This document shows positions 8,602 through 17,877 of a stretch of DNA of 64,000 nt, piece after piece. Position numbers and translations under genes: made by a program. Source of the DNA: Sphingomonas folli (GTDB lineage Bacteria; Pseudomonadota; Alphaproteobacteria; Sphingomonadales; Sphingomonadaceae); contig NZ_JAHXZL010000010.1 of the NCBI RefSeq assembly GCF_019429525.1, positions 144,971 through 208,970 of the forward strand, written 5' to 3'. The notes beneath the pieces were generated by a model, which did not search any database, was not told the DNA's origin, and saw only the letters and a list, made by a program, of their open reading frames with translations. The stretch's first letter is position 1. Every line of letters starts with the position of its first letter.

Positions 8602-9969
8602 TCAGCCGGTGATCGCCAGCGTGACCGGGCGACCGAGCGGGTAGCGCGCCACGAGGGGCGCTTGGCCGACCGGCAGGTCGCCGTCAGCGCTCGCCGGATC
8701 GCCGCACATCATGCGCACGCCCGGCTTGCCGGCGAAGCGGACGCGGCTGCTCGGGTTCATGCTGTTGGTCCAGACCACCGCGAGCTGACGATCGGCCATG
8801 GTCGCGCGGAGCACGAACACGTCGGGGCGCGGGCGCTGCAACTCGACCGCGCGCGCGCCGGACACGATCGCGCGCGCCTCCCGGATGAAGCAGGCGGCGG
8901 GCTTGGGCTGATCGTCGTAGCCGAAGATGCCGAAATTCTGCTCCATGTCCTTGGGATCCTGCCCCTCGTCCTTGAGCTCATAGGCCCAGGAGCCGCGCAG
9001 CCACGGCAGCGTCGCCGACTGCAGGATATAATGCGCGAAATTATAGGCCTGGCGCTGCTGATTGACGCCGCACTTGCCGTCGACGGTCGGCCAGCCGAAC
9101 TCGGTGACGTAGATCGGCGTGTCGCGTCCGCCGCGCTGCTGGCGCAGCAGCGTCTGGAGCCGCTGCAGCCGCGTCAGCATCTCGTTGGCGGTGCGGTTGT
9201 TGACGCCCTGGCAGTGATTGTAGGTGTGGACCGATATGCCGTCCGCGCCGTCGAGCGCCCCGTAGCGGACGATCGCCTGCGTCCACTTCCAGTCGGGGTC
9301 GTCGCCGGCCGAGCCGACCACGATCGGCGCGTTCGGGTTCGCCCGCTTGGTCGCCTGGACCGCCACCTTGGCGACCGCGGCATAGTGGATCGCGGCGCGC
9401 GCGTCCGACGGGTCGCCCTCGCCGGTCAGCCGAGCGGGCGGCTTGACCTGGCCGACACGCAGGTTCCACTCGTTCCACACCTCGTAGATCGTGTCGTACG
9501 ACCGGGTCATGCGCACCAGCGCGCCGGCATAGTCGGCGAACTGCTTGAGCTGCGCGTCGTCCAGCGGCATCCCGCTCGGCGAGAGCGGGAACGGCGGGCC
9601 GGCGAAGCCGAACAGCGGCCGCGCCCCGGCGACCGGCAGGAAGCCGATGATCCGTCGCGGGTCCTTGATCACGGGCGGACCGTCCGGCGGGAAGCTGAAC
9701 TGGGCCCAGACGACACCGTCGCGATAGGAACCGGCGCCGATCGAGCGGAGCTGCGCGGCGGCGCGCGCGCCGTCGGTATAGCCGAGCAGACGACCCATGC
9801 CGAAATGAGTCTGCGCGCCGAAGATCGGCGGCGTGTAGCGCCCGGCCGGCGGCGTGGCCGCGAAACTGACCTGAGTCGTCGTCGGCACCTGCGACCACAA
9901 GGCGGCTGCCGCCAGCGCGGTCGCGGCGACGGTGCCCGCGACCGCCAATGGCCATCTCTTCAGGCTCAT
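8602..9969 (-). CDS. Exported clan GH-A glycoside hydrolase (GH39/cellulase-like)
   Basis: The protein has 455 residues starting at ATG 9969 (MSLKRWPLAV), with one N-terminal hydrophobic segment (about 8-27) acting as signal or anchor. YEVWNEWN (Glu167) matches the acid/base Asn-Glu pair of clan GH-A TIM barrels, and YVTEFGWPT (Glu290) matches the nucleophile strand, so both catalytic residues are present. ISVHTYNH lies between them as expected. It is encoded between a glycosyltransferase and an acetyltransferase, which suggests a periplasmic hydrolase that trims or releases the polymer made by the locus (inference). An open frame continues upstream of 9969 but is Arg-rich and non-protein-like. 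Confidence 0.85.
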   Translation of the reverse strand: MSLKRWPLAVAGTVAATALAAAALWSQVPTTTQVSFAATPPAGRYTPPIFGAQTHFGMGRLLGYTDGARAAAQLRSIGAGSYRDGVVWAQFSFPPDGPPVIKDPRRIIGFLPVAGARPLFGFAGPPFPLSPSGMPLDDAQLKQFADYAGALVRMTRSYDTIYEVWNEWNLRVGQVKPPARLTGEGDPSDARAAIHYAAVAKVAVQATKRANPNAPIVVGSAGDDPDWKWTQAIVRYGALDGADGISVHTYNHCQGVNNRTANEMLTRLQRLQTLLRQQRGGRDTPIYVTEFGWPTVDGKCGVNQQRQAYNFAHYILQSATLPWLRGSWAYELKDEGQDPKDMEQNFGIFGYDDQPKPAACFIREARAIVSGARAVELQRPRPDVFVLRATMADRQLAVVWTNSMNPSSRVRFAGKPGVRMMCGDPASADGDLPVGQAPLVARYPLGRPVTLAITG

Positions 9970-10037
9970 CGCCCGTCTCCCCACAAGCTTCCCGGCGCGG
10001 CTAGAACGAGGCAGCCGCGCCCGCGATCCGCGCGCGA

Positions 10038-11114
10038 TCACCTGCGCCGCGCCGCCGCGACGCAGGCGGCGGCCAGTGTGGCGGCGGAGCGCTCCCAAGA
10101 GAAATGCGACAGACGCGCGCGGCCGCGCGCCAGCCGATCCGCGCGCCACGCGCCGTCGTCGTCCAGCGCGCGCCGCATCAGCGCCGCGAGGGCGCCCGCG
10201 TCGTGCGGATCGAAATAGTCGGCCGCGTCGCCGCACACCTCGCGCACCGGCGCGATCGCGCTCGCGAGCACCGGGCAGCCGTTGCCGAACGCCTCCAGCG
10301 GCGGGATACCGAACCCCTCGTACAGGCTCGGGAAAACCAACGCGCGCGCGCGCCGCATCAGCGCGGTCACCTCGGCGTCGGAGAGCCGCCCGGCCAGGAT
10401 CACCTGCTCGGGCGCGTCCGGCATCTCCGCCGCGAAGACGCCCCCGTCGATCTGGCCGACGATGACCAGCCGCGCCGCCGGGCGCTGGTCGCGCATCGCC
10501 TCGATCGCGACGCGGAGGTTCTTGTTCCGGGTGAGGCTGCCGATGGTGACGAAGAAGGGCTGGTCGTCCTGCAGTCCCAGCTTGGCGAACACCGCGTCAT
10601 CCGGCGTCGCGTCGAGATGCTCGGCGGAATTGGTCGCGACCACGATCTCGTCGGCGGGGATCCCGAGCCAGTGCGCCAGCTCCCCGCGCGAGAAGTCCGA
10701 CACGGTCGCGATCGTGGCGCCGCGCGCCAGCAGGCGATCGACGACGCGGTGGAGCAGCACGTAGCTGCGCGAGTAATTCTCGGGGAAGCGGTAGATCGCG
10801 GCGTCGTGGATCACCGCCACCTGACGCCGCTGGAATACCGGGCCGCTCGCCGCCAGGCTCAACGCCACGCCACGGCGCGCGATCCGCGCGAAATCGACCT
10901 GCTCCCAGGCATGGCCGCGCAGCCGCCCGTGATGCACCTGCGTGATCGCACCTAGAGGCAGCGGCGGCGCACCCGGCGGGAGCACCAGCTGGCACTCCAT
11001 CGCGAGCGCGCCGCGTGCCGCCAGCGCGTCGAGCGCGAGCACGATCTGGGTGGCATAGCGCTGCACGCCGGTCATCGGCTGCTGGCGGAAACGCCCGTTG
11101 ATGAAGAGCGTCAC
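10038..11114 (-). CDS. GT4 family glycosyltransferase
   Basis: This is a 358-residue GT-B enzyme. The N-terminus VTLFINGRFRQQPMTGVQRYA is typical of mannosyl/rhamnosyl GT4 proteins. The donor domain carries FFVTIGSLTRNKNL and the E-x7-E motif in SLYEGFGIPPLEAFGNGCPV. GTG at 11114 was chosen because a GGGAG-type ribosome site precedes it and because the sequence further upstream belongs to the next gene, which ends at 11150. It probably acts in the cytoplasm on lipid-linked sugar. It is followed after 68 nt by the hydrolase gene. Confidence 0.87.
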   Translation of the reverse strand: MTLFINGRFRQQPMTGVQRYATQIVLALDALAARGALAMECQLVLPPGAPPLPLGAITQVHHGRLRGHAWEQVDFARIARRGVALSLAASGPVFQRRQVAVIHDAAIYRFPENYSRSYVLLHRVVDRLLARGATIATVSDFSRGELAHWLGIPADEIVVATNSAEHLDATPDDAVFAKLGLQDDQPFFVTIGSLTRNKNLRVAIEAMRDQRPAARLVIVGQIDGGVFAAEMPDAPEQVILAGRLSDAEVTALMRRARALVFPSLYEGFGIPPLEAFGNGCPVLASAIAPVREVCGDAADYFDPHDAGALAALMRRALDDDGAWRADRLARGRARLSHFSWERSAATLAAACVAAARRR

Positions 11115-11149
11115 CTTCTCCCGCCCCGTACCCGCCACCGCGCGCCGGC

Positions 11150-12403
11150 TCAGCGGAACGTGCCGGCCGGCGTGGCGCGCGCCGCCAGCGCGGCCTCGAC
11201 GAAGCGGGCGAAGGAGTCGAGGAAGCGCTCGCGGCTGAACGACAGCGCGTGGGTGCGGATCGCACCCGCGTCGTAGCTCGCCTCGTCGCGCTCGAACGCG
11301 GCGATGGCGGCGACCAGGCTGTCGACGCTCTGCTCGGCGAAATGCAGGCCGGAGAGGCCCGGCACCACCGTCTCGGTGGCGCCGCCCGAGGCATAAGCGA
11401 TCACCGGCCGGCCCGAGGCCATGGCCTCGACCGGGGCGATGCCGAAATCCTCCTCCCCGGGCATCAGGAAGGCGCGCGCACGCGCGTAGTAGCGCTTCAG
11501 CTCGGCGAAGGAGCATTGCCCGACGAACTCGATCGTCGGCCCGGCGAGCTTGCGCAGCGCCGCGGTCTCGGGGCCCTTGCCGGTGATCACCAGCCGGCGG
11601 CCGAGCCGGTTGCACGCCGCGATGGCGAGGTCGATCCGCTTGTACGAGACGTGGCGGCCGGTGATCAGATAATAGTCCTCGACCTCGGGCGAGGTGGCGA
11701 AATCGTCGACCTCGACCGGCGGGTAGATCACCTCGGCGGGGCGGCGGTAATAGCGCGCGATGCGGCTGGCGACGTAGCGGGAGTTGGCGACGAAGCGGTC
11801 GACTCGCAGCGCACTGCCCACGTCCCACAGCCGCAGACGCGGGATCGTGACCGACAGCACCAGCCGCTTCAGCAGCGAGGCGTCGCGCCGGTAGTGATGA
11901 TATTGATCCCACAGGTAGCGCATCGGCGAGTGGCAGTAGCAGACGTGCACCGTGTTGAGCGGCGGCATGATCCCCTTGGCCGGGCCGGACTCGCTCGAGA
12001 TGATCAGGTCGTAGCCGTCCAGGTCGAGGTTCTCGAGCGCCATCGGCGCGACCGGCAGCAGCGAGCGATGGAAGCGCGCCGCGCCCGGGACCTTCTGGAG
12101 GAAGCTGGTGCGCAGCCGCTCGTCGGGCACGATCGTGCGCGCATAGTCGGGATCGGCGACCAGGGTGTGGACCACCGCCTGCGGGAAGATCCGCAGCATC
12201 GTCTTGACCACGTTCTCGCCGCCACCCGGCCCGACCAGCCAGTAATGCACGATCGCGACCCGCAGCCCGGCGAAGTGCGCGCGCCACTCGGCCTCGTCGC
12301 GGAGCGGCGCGTCGATCGCGCTCACTTCGCCCGCGGCATCCGGCCCAGCGCCCGCGGGCGCGGGCAGCGGGGGCGCCGCGGTGATCTCGCGCTCCATCGT
12401 CAT
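11150..12403 (-). CDS. GT4 family glycosyltransferase
   Basis: The catalytic core starts at LRVAIVHYWLVGPGGGENV, a glycine-rich acceptor loop of GT4 enzymes, and includes YCHSPMRYLWD and PGEEDFGIAPVEAMASGRPV with the E-x7-E donor motif. The start is uncertain. ATG 12403 has AGGA about 10 nt upstream and is used here. A TTG at 12487 overlapping the preceding stop (TTGA) would add 28 residues and imply translational coupling; ATG 12430 and ATG 12397 are also in frame. The gene is in tandem with two other GT4 genes on the same strand. Substrate unknown. Confidence 0.85.
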   Translation of the reverse strand: MTMEREITAAPPLPAPAGAGPDAAGEVSAIDAPLRDEAEWRAHFAGLRVAIVHYWLVGPGGGENVVKTMLRIFPQAVVHTLVADPDYARTIVPDERLRTSFLQKVPGAARFHRSLLPVAPMALENLDLDGYDLIISSESGPAKGIMPPLNTVHVCYCHSPMRYLWDQYHHYRRDASLLKRLVLSVTIPRLRLWDVGSALRVDRFVANSRYVASRIARYYRRPAEVIYPPVEVDDFATSPEVEDYYLITGRHVSYKRIDLAIAACNRLGRRLVITGKGPETAALRKLAGPTIEFVGQCSFAELKRYYARARAFLMPGEEDFGIAPVEAMASGRPVIAYASGGATETVVPGLSGLHFAEQSVDSLVAAIAAFERDEASYDAGAIRTHALSFSRERFLDSFARFVEAALAARATPAGTFR

Positions 12404-12483
12404 CACGCTACCATCCTGCTGTGGCCTCATGCGAAAACCCCGTTTATGCCGTGCTATCGCAGGTGCGGCCTCATATTGCACGA

Positions 12484-13683
12484 TCAAAGCCGTGCCTCGA
12501 CCAGCCGTTCGTAGATCGCCAGCGTCCGCTCGGCGACAACGTCCGGGTCATAGTCATGGCGGTCGATCAGCCAGCGCGCGCGGACCCGCTCGCGCAGCGC
12601 GCGATCGCCGCGGACTCGCGCGATCGCGGCGAGCAGCGTGGCGGGCGCGTCCGGGTCGAACACCAGCCCGCGCTCGCCGTGCGCCACCATCTCGGGCAGG
12701 CCGCCCCGCGCGGCGACGATCGGGATCACGCCGTGGATCCCGGACTCGAACGCGACGCGGCCGGACGGTTCATCCCAGAGAGAGGACACTACGAGCGTAT
12801 CGATCGTGGCATAGAAATCGTCCGGTGCCTGCACGCCCAGGAAGTCGACCGGGAGGTCACGAGCCAACTCCTTCAACTGATTGACATAGTCGGACCTGCC
12901 GTCGCCCCCGACGCGCAGCCGCCAGCTGTCCCCCGGGAGCGTGCGCAGCATCGTCAGCAGCTGTTCCAGCCCCTTCTCGGGCGAGATCCGGCCGAAGAAG
13001 CCGATCGTGAGGCGGTCGGGCTCGAGCAGGTCCGGCCGCGGCGCGACCGGCCGTTCGGGGCGGTAGGCACCGGTGAGGATCGTCGTCGGCACGTCGCGCG
13101 GGAAAACGTCGCTGCAGTCGTAGATCGAGCGGATCTTCTCGGACACGTAGATGACGTGGCGAACCAGCGGCGTGCGCCGCCGCGCCGGCGCGAGCGCGAG
13201 CGCACGGCAGCTGCGGCACACCCCCGTACAATTGGCGCCCTTCTTCCTGTGGCCTGAATTGAGACACATGAGATAATAATCGCTGACGCGGTGGACCACG
13301 GGAACGCCCCACGCCGCCGCGACGCGCCAGATCGTGGTACCGATCCCCGCCATCACGTGCGTGTTGATGACGTCGGGGCGGAAGTCGCGGAGTACCGCGC
13401 GATAGTCCGCCGCCATGCGGTCGCCCAGGCGATCGATCAGGTGCCAGCCGATGCGCGTCGGCGCGGGATGGTCGCCGCGCAGGTAGAGGTTGCGCAGCCG
13501 CAGCCGATATTCGGGGATGCCGCTGGCGGCGTGGAGTCCGCGGTGCGCGTGATCGTCGACGTTGAGCACCGCCACGGCATGGCCGCGTGCCTGCAGGCCC
13601 TGCGCCAGCTGCATCACCGACACCTGCGCGCCGCCGTGCACCCGCGCCGGAAAGTAGTTCCTCGAGACCAACAAGATTCGGAT
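12484..13683 (-). CDS. GT4 family glycosyltransferase (start codon uncertain)
   Basis: This is a GT-B enzyme of about 399 residues: IRILLVSRNYFPARVHGGAQ at the N-terminus, a Cys-containing insertion (CRSC near KKGANCTGVC), then LTIGFFGRISPEKGLEQLL and DEPSGRVAFESGIHG in the donor domain. The family core starts exactly at an ATC codon (13683) preceded by GGAGG and a 6-nt spacer. No ATG or GTG lies at that point; the nearest alternatives are TTG 13674/13671 or far-upstream codons encoding non-protein-like sequence. The coordinate is therefore a judgement. It resembles the truncated GT4 at base 1. It is divergent from the Wzy-like gene at 13876. Confidence 0.82.
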   Translation of the reverse strand: MRILLVSRNYFPARVHGGAQVSVMQLAQGLQARGHAVAVLNVDDHAHRGLHAASGIPEYRLRLRNLYLRGDHPAPTRIGWHLIDRLGDRMAADYRAVLRDFRPDVINTHVMAGIGTTIWRVAAAWGVPVVHRVSDYYLMCLNSGHRKKGANCTGVCRSCRALALAPARRRTPLVRHVIYVSEKIRSIYDCSDVFPRDVPTTILTGAYRPERPVAPRPDLLEPDRLTIGFFGRISPEKGLEQLLTMLRTLPGDSWRLRVGGDGRSDYVNQLKELARDLPVDFLGVQAPDDFYATIDTLVVSSLWDEPSGRVAFESGIHGVIPIVAARGGLPEMVAHGERGLVFDPDAPATLLAAIARVRGDRALRERVRARWLIDRHDYDPDVVAERTLAIYERLVEARL

Positions 13684-13875
13684 GGCGTTCCTCCGGCCTC
13701 GCGGCGGCGCCGCGCGGTCGATCTCCTGATAGCGACGGTGCGCGACCTCTGCGCGCGGCGGGTCACGATCGCGACCGTGGTGACCCAAGACGGGAAAACT
13801 GTCAATTCGGGATAGGTTGACATTGCGCCGCGGCGGCGAAGCACCTAGCACCGCGTCGTGGGAATTGAACGCCCG

Positions 13876-15243
13876 ATGAACGGAATTGACAGCCTCGCGC
13901 CGGTGGCGTCGGGGCGGCGCGCGCGTCGGCATCGTGCCGACGCGGCGGCGCCGTCGTTCCGCGGCTGGTCGGCGGGCGTGGCGGGCGGAGAGCGGGTCCG
14001 TCGGATCGTCGTATGGGTGACGATCGTGCTGATCTATCGGCAGACCTTCGCGGCACCGATCCGCGCCTTCGCGCCCTTCCTCTGGTATGTGCCCGACGTG
14101 CTGATGGCCGGCGCGCTGCTGGCGATCGCGGGCGCCGGGATGCGCGACAAGGTCGTGCCGGTGATCGTCTCCGTCGGCGCGCTGGCGCTGCTGGTGGTCT
14201 ATTCGCTGCTCAGCAACAAGGGCTATGCCGTGGCGCTCGCGGTCCGCGGGCTGGGCTATATCCTGCTCGCCTTCTTCGCGGGTCTCGGCGTGCGGCGCGA
14301 CGACCGGCTGCTACCGTTCGCGCTGGTGGCGGCAGCGGCGATCAGCATCGTCGGCGTCTATTATGACGCGCTTTTTTCCGTGCCCTGGGCAGGGATGGAG
14401 TTCGAGGGTTTCGGCGGTACCGCCGACGCGGCGCGGCAATGGTCGGCCGCGGGCAGCCGGCGGCTCTCCGGCCTCGGCATCGCCTCGACCGACACCTCGG
14501 TGATCATCGCGGCCGGGACGCTGGTGTACCTGAGCGTCACACGGAACCGGCTGCGGCCGTCGAGCGCCCTGTTCTGCGCCGCCGCGGTGCACGCGCTGGT
14601 GCTGACCACCCAGAAGGCGACGGCCGGCTGGCTGATCCTCACCGTGCTGGCCGCCTATGTCGCGCCGCTGGTGGCGTTCCGTCGCGCCGGCTTCCACGCC
14701 TCCGCGCTGCTGCGGCCGCTGGGCGTGCTGGGACTGGTCGCCAGCATGCTGGTGCCGCCGATCTTCGCCGGGTTCAACTTCAGCGCCGCGCTGCGGGTGA
14801 ACGCGGCCACGCTCGACCAGCGGATGATCGAGGTCTGGCCGCGGGTGCTGCCGCATCTCCTCGACTTCCCCCAGGTCCTGCTGGGTTTCGGGCTGGGCGG
14901 TATCGGCGCCACCGGGTTGAGGCCGGACCTGGCGATGATCGACAATATGTTCCTCTATGTCGCGCTCACGCTCGGCCTGCCGGCGGCCGTGGCCTTGTTC
15001 ACGATCGCCGCGCGGGCGCTGCTGGCGACGCCGCTGCGCGACGGGATCGACTTCGCCGCGCTGGCGCTGGTGGCCCTGCTCGCGCTCAACGGCATCACCG
15101 CCAACATCGTCGTGGCCGGCGCGGTAGGCAGCATCTACCTCGGCTACGCGGTCGGCTGCCTGCTCCGCCCGCTGCGCCGCACCCGCTCGAGGCGCCGCGG
15201 CGGCCACGCCGGGGCCGCCGCGCCCGTCGCGGCGGCGGGCTGA
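13876..15243 (+). CDS. Wzy/O-antigen polymerase-like membrane protein
   Basis: This is a protein of about 455 residues with 10-12 predicted membrane helices and a large loop between the middle and late helices (AGMEFEGFGGTADAARQW, then later NAATLDQRMIEVWPRVLPH). This is the architecture of Wzy-type polymerases and O-antigen ligases. LLGFGLGGIGATG followed by DNMFLYVALTLGLPA is the late loop/helix pattern of the family. ATG 13876 is used; GTG 13858 in frame would add six residues. It runs into the pyruvyl transferase gene 6 nt downstream, so these probably form one operon with the second flippase. It would polymerise lipid-linked repeats in the periplasm. Confidence 0.78.
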   Translation: MNGIDSLAPVASGRRARRHRADAAAPSFRGWSAGVAGGERVRRIVVWVTIVLIYRQTFAAPIRAFAPFLWYVPDVLMAGALLAIAGAGMRDKVVPVIVSVGALALLVVYSLLSNKGYAVALAVRGLGYILLAFFAGLGVRRDDRLLPFALVAAAAISIVGVYYDALFSVPWAGMEFEGFGGTADAARQWSAAGSRRLSGLGIASTDTSVIIAAGTLVYLSVTRNRLRPSSALFCAAAVHALVLTTQKATAGWLILTVLAAYVAPLVAFRRAGFHASALLRPLGVLGLVASMLVPPIFAGFNFSAALRVNAATLDQRMIEVWPRVLPHLLDFPQVLLGFGLGGIGATGLRPDLAMIDNMFLYVALTLGLPAAVALFTIAARALLATPLRDGIDFAALALVALLALNGITANIVVAGAVGSIYLGYAVGCLLRPLRRTRSRRRGGHAGAAAPVAAAG

Positions 15244-15249
15244 CCGAGG

Positions 15250-16413
15250 TTGGCCAGCGTTCCTTCCCCCTCGCTCGCCCGCGCCGCGCTGGGGCGTCGG
15301 CGCGGGCGTCGACCCACCGTGACGATCTGCGGCGTGGCGGGCTACAACCGCGGCGACGACGCGATCGCGCTCGCGCTCGTGGAGGGATTGCGCGCGCGGT
15401 TGCCGCACGTGCACGCGCGGGTGGCGATGCTCACGCTGGGCTCGATCGCGTCGACCGACGACGTCACCCCCTTCCTGGCCGCGCGGCGCCGGCCCGCCGG
15501 CATGCTCGCGCTCATCCACGCGATCGCCTGCGCCGACCTCGTCATCATCGGCGGCGGCTCGATCATCCAGGACAAGTTCGGCGGCGGCCGCGTGAAGGGG
15601 ATCATCGGCTACGCCTGGCTGGTGGCGCGGCTCGCGGCGCTGTTCGGCCGCCCGCTGATCACCGCGCCGATCGGCGTCGACTCGATCACCACCGATCGGG
15701 CCCAGCAGTCGGCCGCCGAACTGCTCACCTCGGCGCGCGCCATCTTCGTACGCGACGCGCGATCGATGGCGAACTGCCACGCGATCATCGCCGCCACCGC
15801 CGCGCCGCAGCCCCAGATGGCGTGCGATCCGGCCTTCGCGCTCGCCGGCGCCGCGCCGCGCGCGGGCGGGCCGGTGATCCTCGCGCCCGCCTTCGAGGAC
15901 GAGTATGACGAGCTCGTGATCGACATTTTCACACGTGCCGCGACCCAGGCGGTCGAGCGGCTGGACCGCGACGTCGTGGTGGTGTCGATGGACAGCCGCG
16001 ACGACGGGCGCGTCGCGCGGATCGTGGCGGCCGTCCCGATGCCGGCGCGCGCCCGGGTCGGCGCCTCCTACCCCGCGACTCTCGACCTCGCGCTGGAGGT
16101 GCTGCGCGGCGGCTCGGCGTTGATCGCGATGCGGCTGCACGCGATGATCCTGTCCTACGGCAGCGCGCCGATCGCCTGCCTCAGCCGCACCACCAAGACC
16201 GACGCCTTCATGGAGGATTTCAACGTCCCGGGCACCTCGATCGGGGAGGGTACCCCGGCGGCGGTGGCGGCGCTGCTGGTCGAGGCGGTGGCGAGCTGGC
16301 CGCAGCGGCACGAGCAGGCGATGATCCTGGCGACGCGGCGCACGGCGCTGAACCGCTTCTTCGACACGGCGGTCGCGCTGATGACCCCGCAGCGCGCGAG
16401 CCGCACCGCGTGA
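15250..16413 (+). CDS. Polysaccharide pyruvyl transferase family protein
   Basis: The protein has 387 residues and starts at TTG 15250. TVTICGVAGYNRGDDAIALAL is the N-terminal glycine loop of this family, followed by DLVIIGGGSIIQDKFGG, an ITAPIGVDS strand and ALIAMRLHAMILSY, with His and Arg near the PEP/nucleotide-binding end. Such enzymes add 4,6-ketal pyruvate to sugars of exopolysaccharide repeat units, giving the polymer negative charge. It overlaps the following flippase by 4 nt (GTGA), indicating coupled translation. A sulphated or amidated sugar role is not excluded, but the family assignment is firm. Confidence 0.88.
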   Translation: MASVPSPSLARAALGRRRGRRPTVTICGVAGYNRGDDAIALALVEGLRARLPHVHARVAMLTLGSIASTDDVTPFLAARRRPAGMLALIHAIACADLVIIGGGSIIQDKFGGGRVKGIIGYAWLVARLAALFGRPLITAPIGVDSITTDRAQQSAAELLTSARAIFVRDARSMANCHAIIAATAAPQPQMACDPAFALAGAAPRAGGPVILAPAFEDEYDELVIDIFTRAATQAVERLDRDVVVVSMDSRDDGRVARIVAAVPMPARARVGASYPATLDLALEVLRGGSALIAMRLHAMILSYGSAPIACLSRTTKTDAFMEDFNVPGTSIGEGTPAAVAALLVEAVASWPQRHEQAMILATRRTALNRFFDTAVALMTPQRASRTA

Positions 16414-17867
16414 GCAGGCGTTCGGGCGCGGCGGTCGTCACCGCGGCGACGGTGATCGGCAGCGGCCTCAACTTCCTCGCCACGTTGCTGTGGACCCGGC
16501 TGCTCGATCCCGCAGCGTTCGGCCGCTACGCCCTGGTCTCCGCCGCCGCGGTGCTGCTCAACGCCATGCTGTTCGAGTGGCTGCGGCTGGTCAGCGCCCG
16601 CACGCTGTACGATCCCGCGCAGCCGAGCGGGGTCAATCCGGCGCGCGCCGACGCGCTCGTGGCGCTCTACGCGGGCGTCGCGCTGCTGTTCGTCGCGATG
16701 GTGACCGCGATGGCGACGCTCGGTGTGGCGTTCGCGGGCGTGACCGCGCGCTGGTGGCCGATCGTGGCGGCGTTCACGCTGACCGAGATGGCGCTGGCGT
16801 TCCTCCAGACCGTCTATCGCCTGAGGCAGCGCGCCTGGCCCTATTTCTGGAACGCCACCGCGCGCTCGCTCGCGGCGATCCTGCTGGGCCTCCTCCTGGT
16901 GCGCTACGCCGGGCTCGGCGCGCTCGGTACGCTGCTCGGCATCGTCGCCGCGCAGGGCGCGGTGGCGCTGACGAGCGTGCTGGTCGATCCGCTGTGGCGC
17001 GCGGCGCGACCGTGGCAGGCGCGGCGCGCGCAGCTGGTCGCCGCCGTGCGGCTCGGCTACCCGCTGATCGCGAGCTGCGCGCTGACCTACGCGGCGAGTT
17101 TCGCCGATCGTTTCCTCGTCGGCGCGACGCTGGGGCCGCACGCGGTCGGGCTCTACGCCGCCCCCGTCGATCTGCTGCAGAAGACGCTGGTCTTCATGAT
17201 GATGACGATCAACCTCACGGGCTATCCGGCGCTCGTGCGGTCCTATGACGATCATGGGCCGGCGGCGGCCTGCGCCACGCTGGAGAACAACCTCCAGCTG
17301 CAGCTCGGCCTCGGCCTCCCGGCGGCGGTCGGGCTGATGGTGCTCGCGCCGGGCATCGTGCACCTGCTGCTCGGTCCGGCCTTTCGCGCGGAGGGCGCGC
17401 GTCTGCTGCCGCTGGTGGGTGTCGCCGCGCTGCTCCGCTGCCTCGTCACCTTCCACCTGATGACGGCGTTCCAGGTGACCCGCCGGATGGGATGGATGAT
17501 CGTGCCGCCGCTGACGGCCATGGCGGTCGTGGTGCCCGCGGGACTGATCGGGATCCGTCTCGCGGGCCTGCCCGGCATGGCGCTCGCGGCCGTGGCCGCG
17601 CAGGCGGTCTGCTACACGATGAGCGCGATCCTGGCCAAGCGCGTGCTGCCGCTGCGACTGATCACGCCGGAGATCGCCAAGATCGCGGCGGCGGCGCTGG
17701 CGATGGGCGTCGTGCTGAGCCCGTTCCGCTGGGTCACGGATGCCGCCGCGACGGTGGCGCTCGTGGCGCTGGGCGGCATGGTCTACGCGGCGCTGCTGCT
17801 CGCGCTGCGCGTGCCCGCCGCGACGCGGCTGGCGACCGCCGCGGGGCGACGCCGCCGCACCGCCTGA
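16410..17867 (+). CDS. Wzx-type polysaccharide flippase
   Basis: This is a 485-residue polytopic protein with about 14 hydrophobic helices. The first, AVVTAATVIGSGLNFLATLLW, and the following TRLLDPAAFGRYALVSAAAVL match the Wzx/MVF family, as does FADRFLVGATLGPHAVGLYAAPVDLLQ in the middle. It starts with the GTG that overlaps the pyruvyl transferase stop. With the Wzy-like protein at 13876 it makes a self-contained polymerase, decoration and flippase operon. It ends 10 nt before a convergent glycosyltransferase. Confidence 0.87.
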   Translation: MSRRSGAAVVTAATVIGSGLNFLATLLWTRLLDPAAFGRYALVSAAAVLLNAMLFEWLRLVSARTLYDPAQPSGVNPARADALVALYAGVALLFVAMVTAMATLGVAFAGVTARWWPIVAAFTLTEMALAFLQTVYRLRQRAWPYFWNATARSLAAILLGLLLVRYAGLGALGTLLGIVAAQGAVALTSVLVDPLWRAARPWQARRAQLVAAVRLGYPLIASCALTYAASFADRFLVGATLGPHAVGLYAAPVDLLQKTLVFMMMTINLTGYPALVRSYDDHGPAAACATLENNLQLQLGLGLPAAVGLMVLAPGIVHLLLGPAFRAEGARLLPLVGVAALLRCLVTFHLMTAFQVTRRMGWMIVPPLTAMAVVVPAGLIGIRLAGLPGMALAAVAAQAVCYTMSAILAKRVLPLRLITPEIAKIAAAALAMGVVLSPFRWVTDAAATVALVALGGMVYAALLLALRVPAATRLATAAGRRRRTA

Positions 17868-17877
17868 CCGTCGGCGA

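Noticed and set aside
14311..16311. Long minus-strand open frame opposite the Wzy and pyruvyl transferase genes
   Set aside because: Composition (Arg/Gly/His/Asp) is the usual antisense shadow of GC-rich genes; plus-strand genes have clear family matches.
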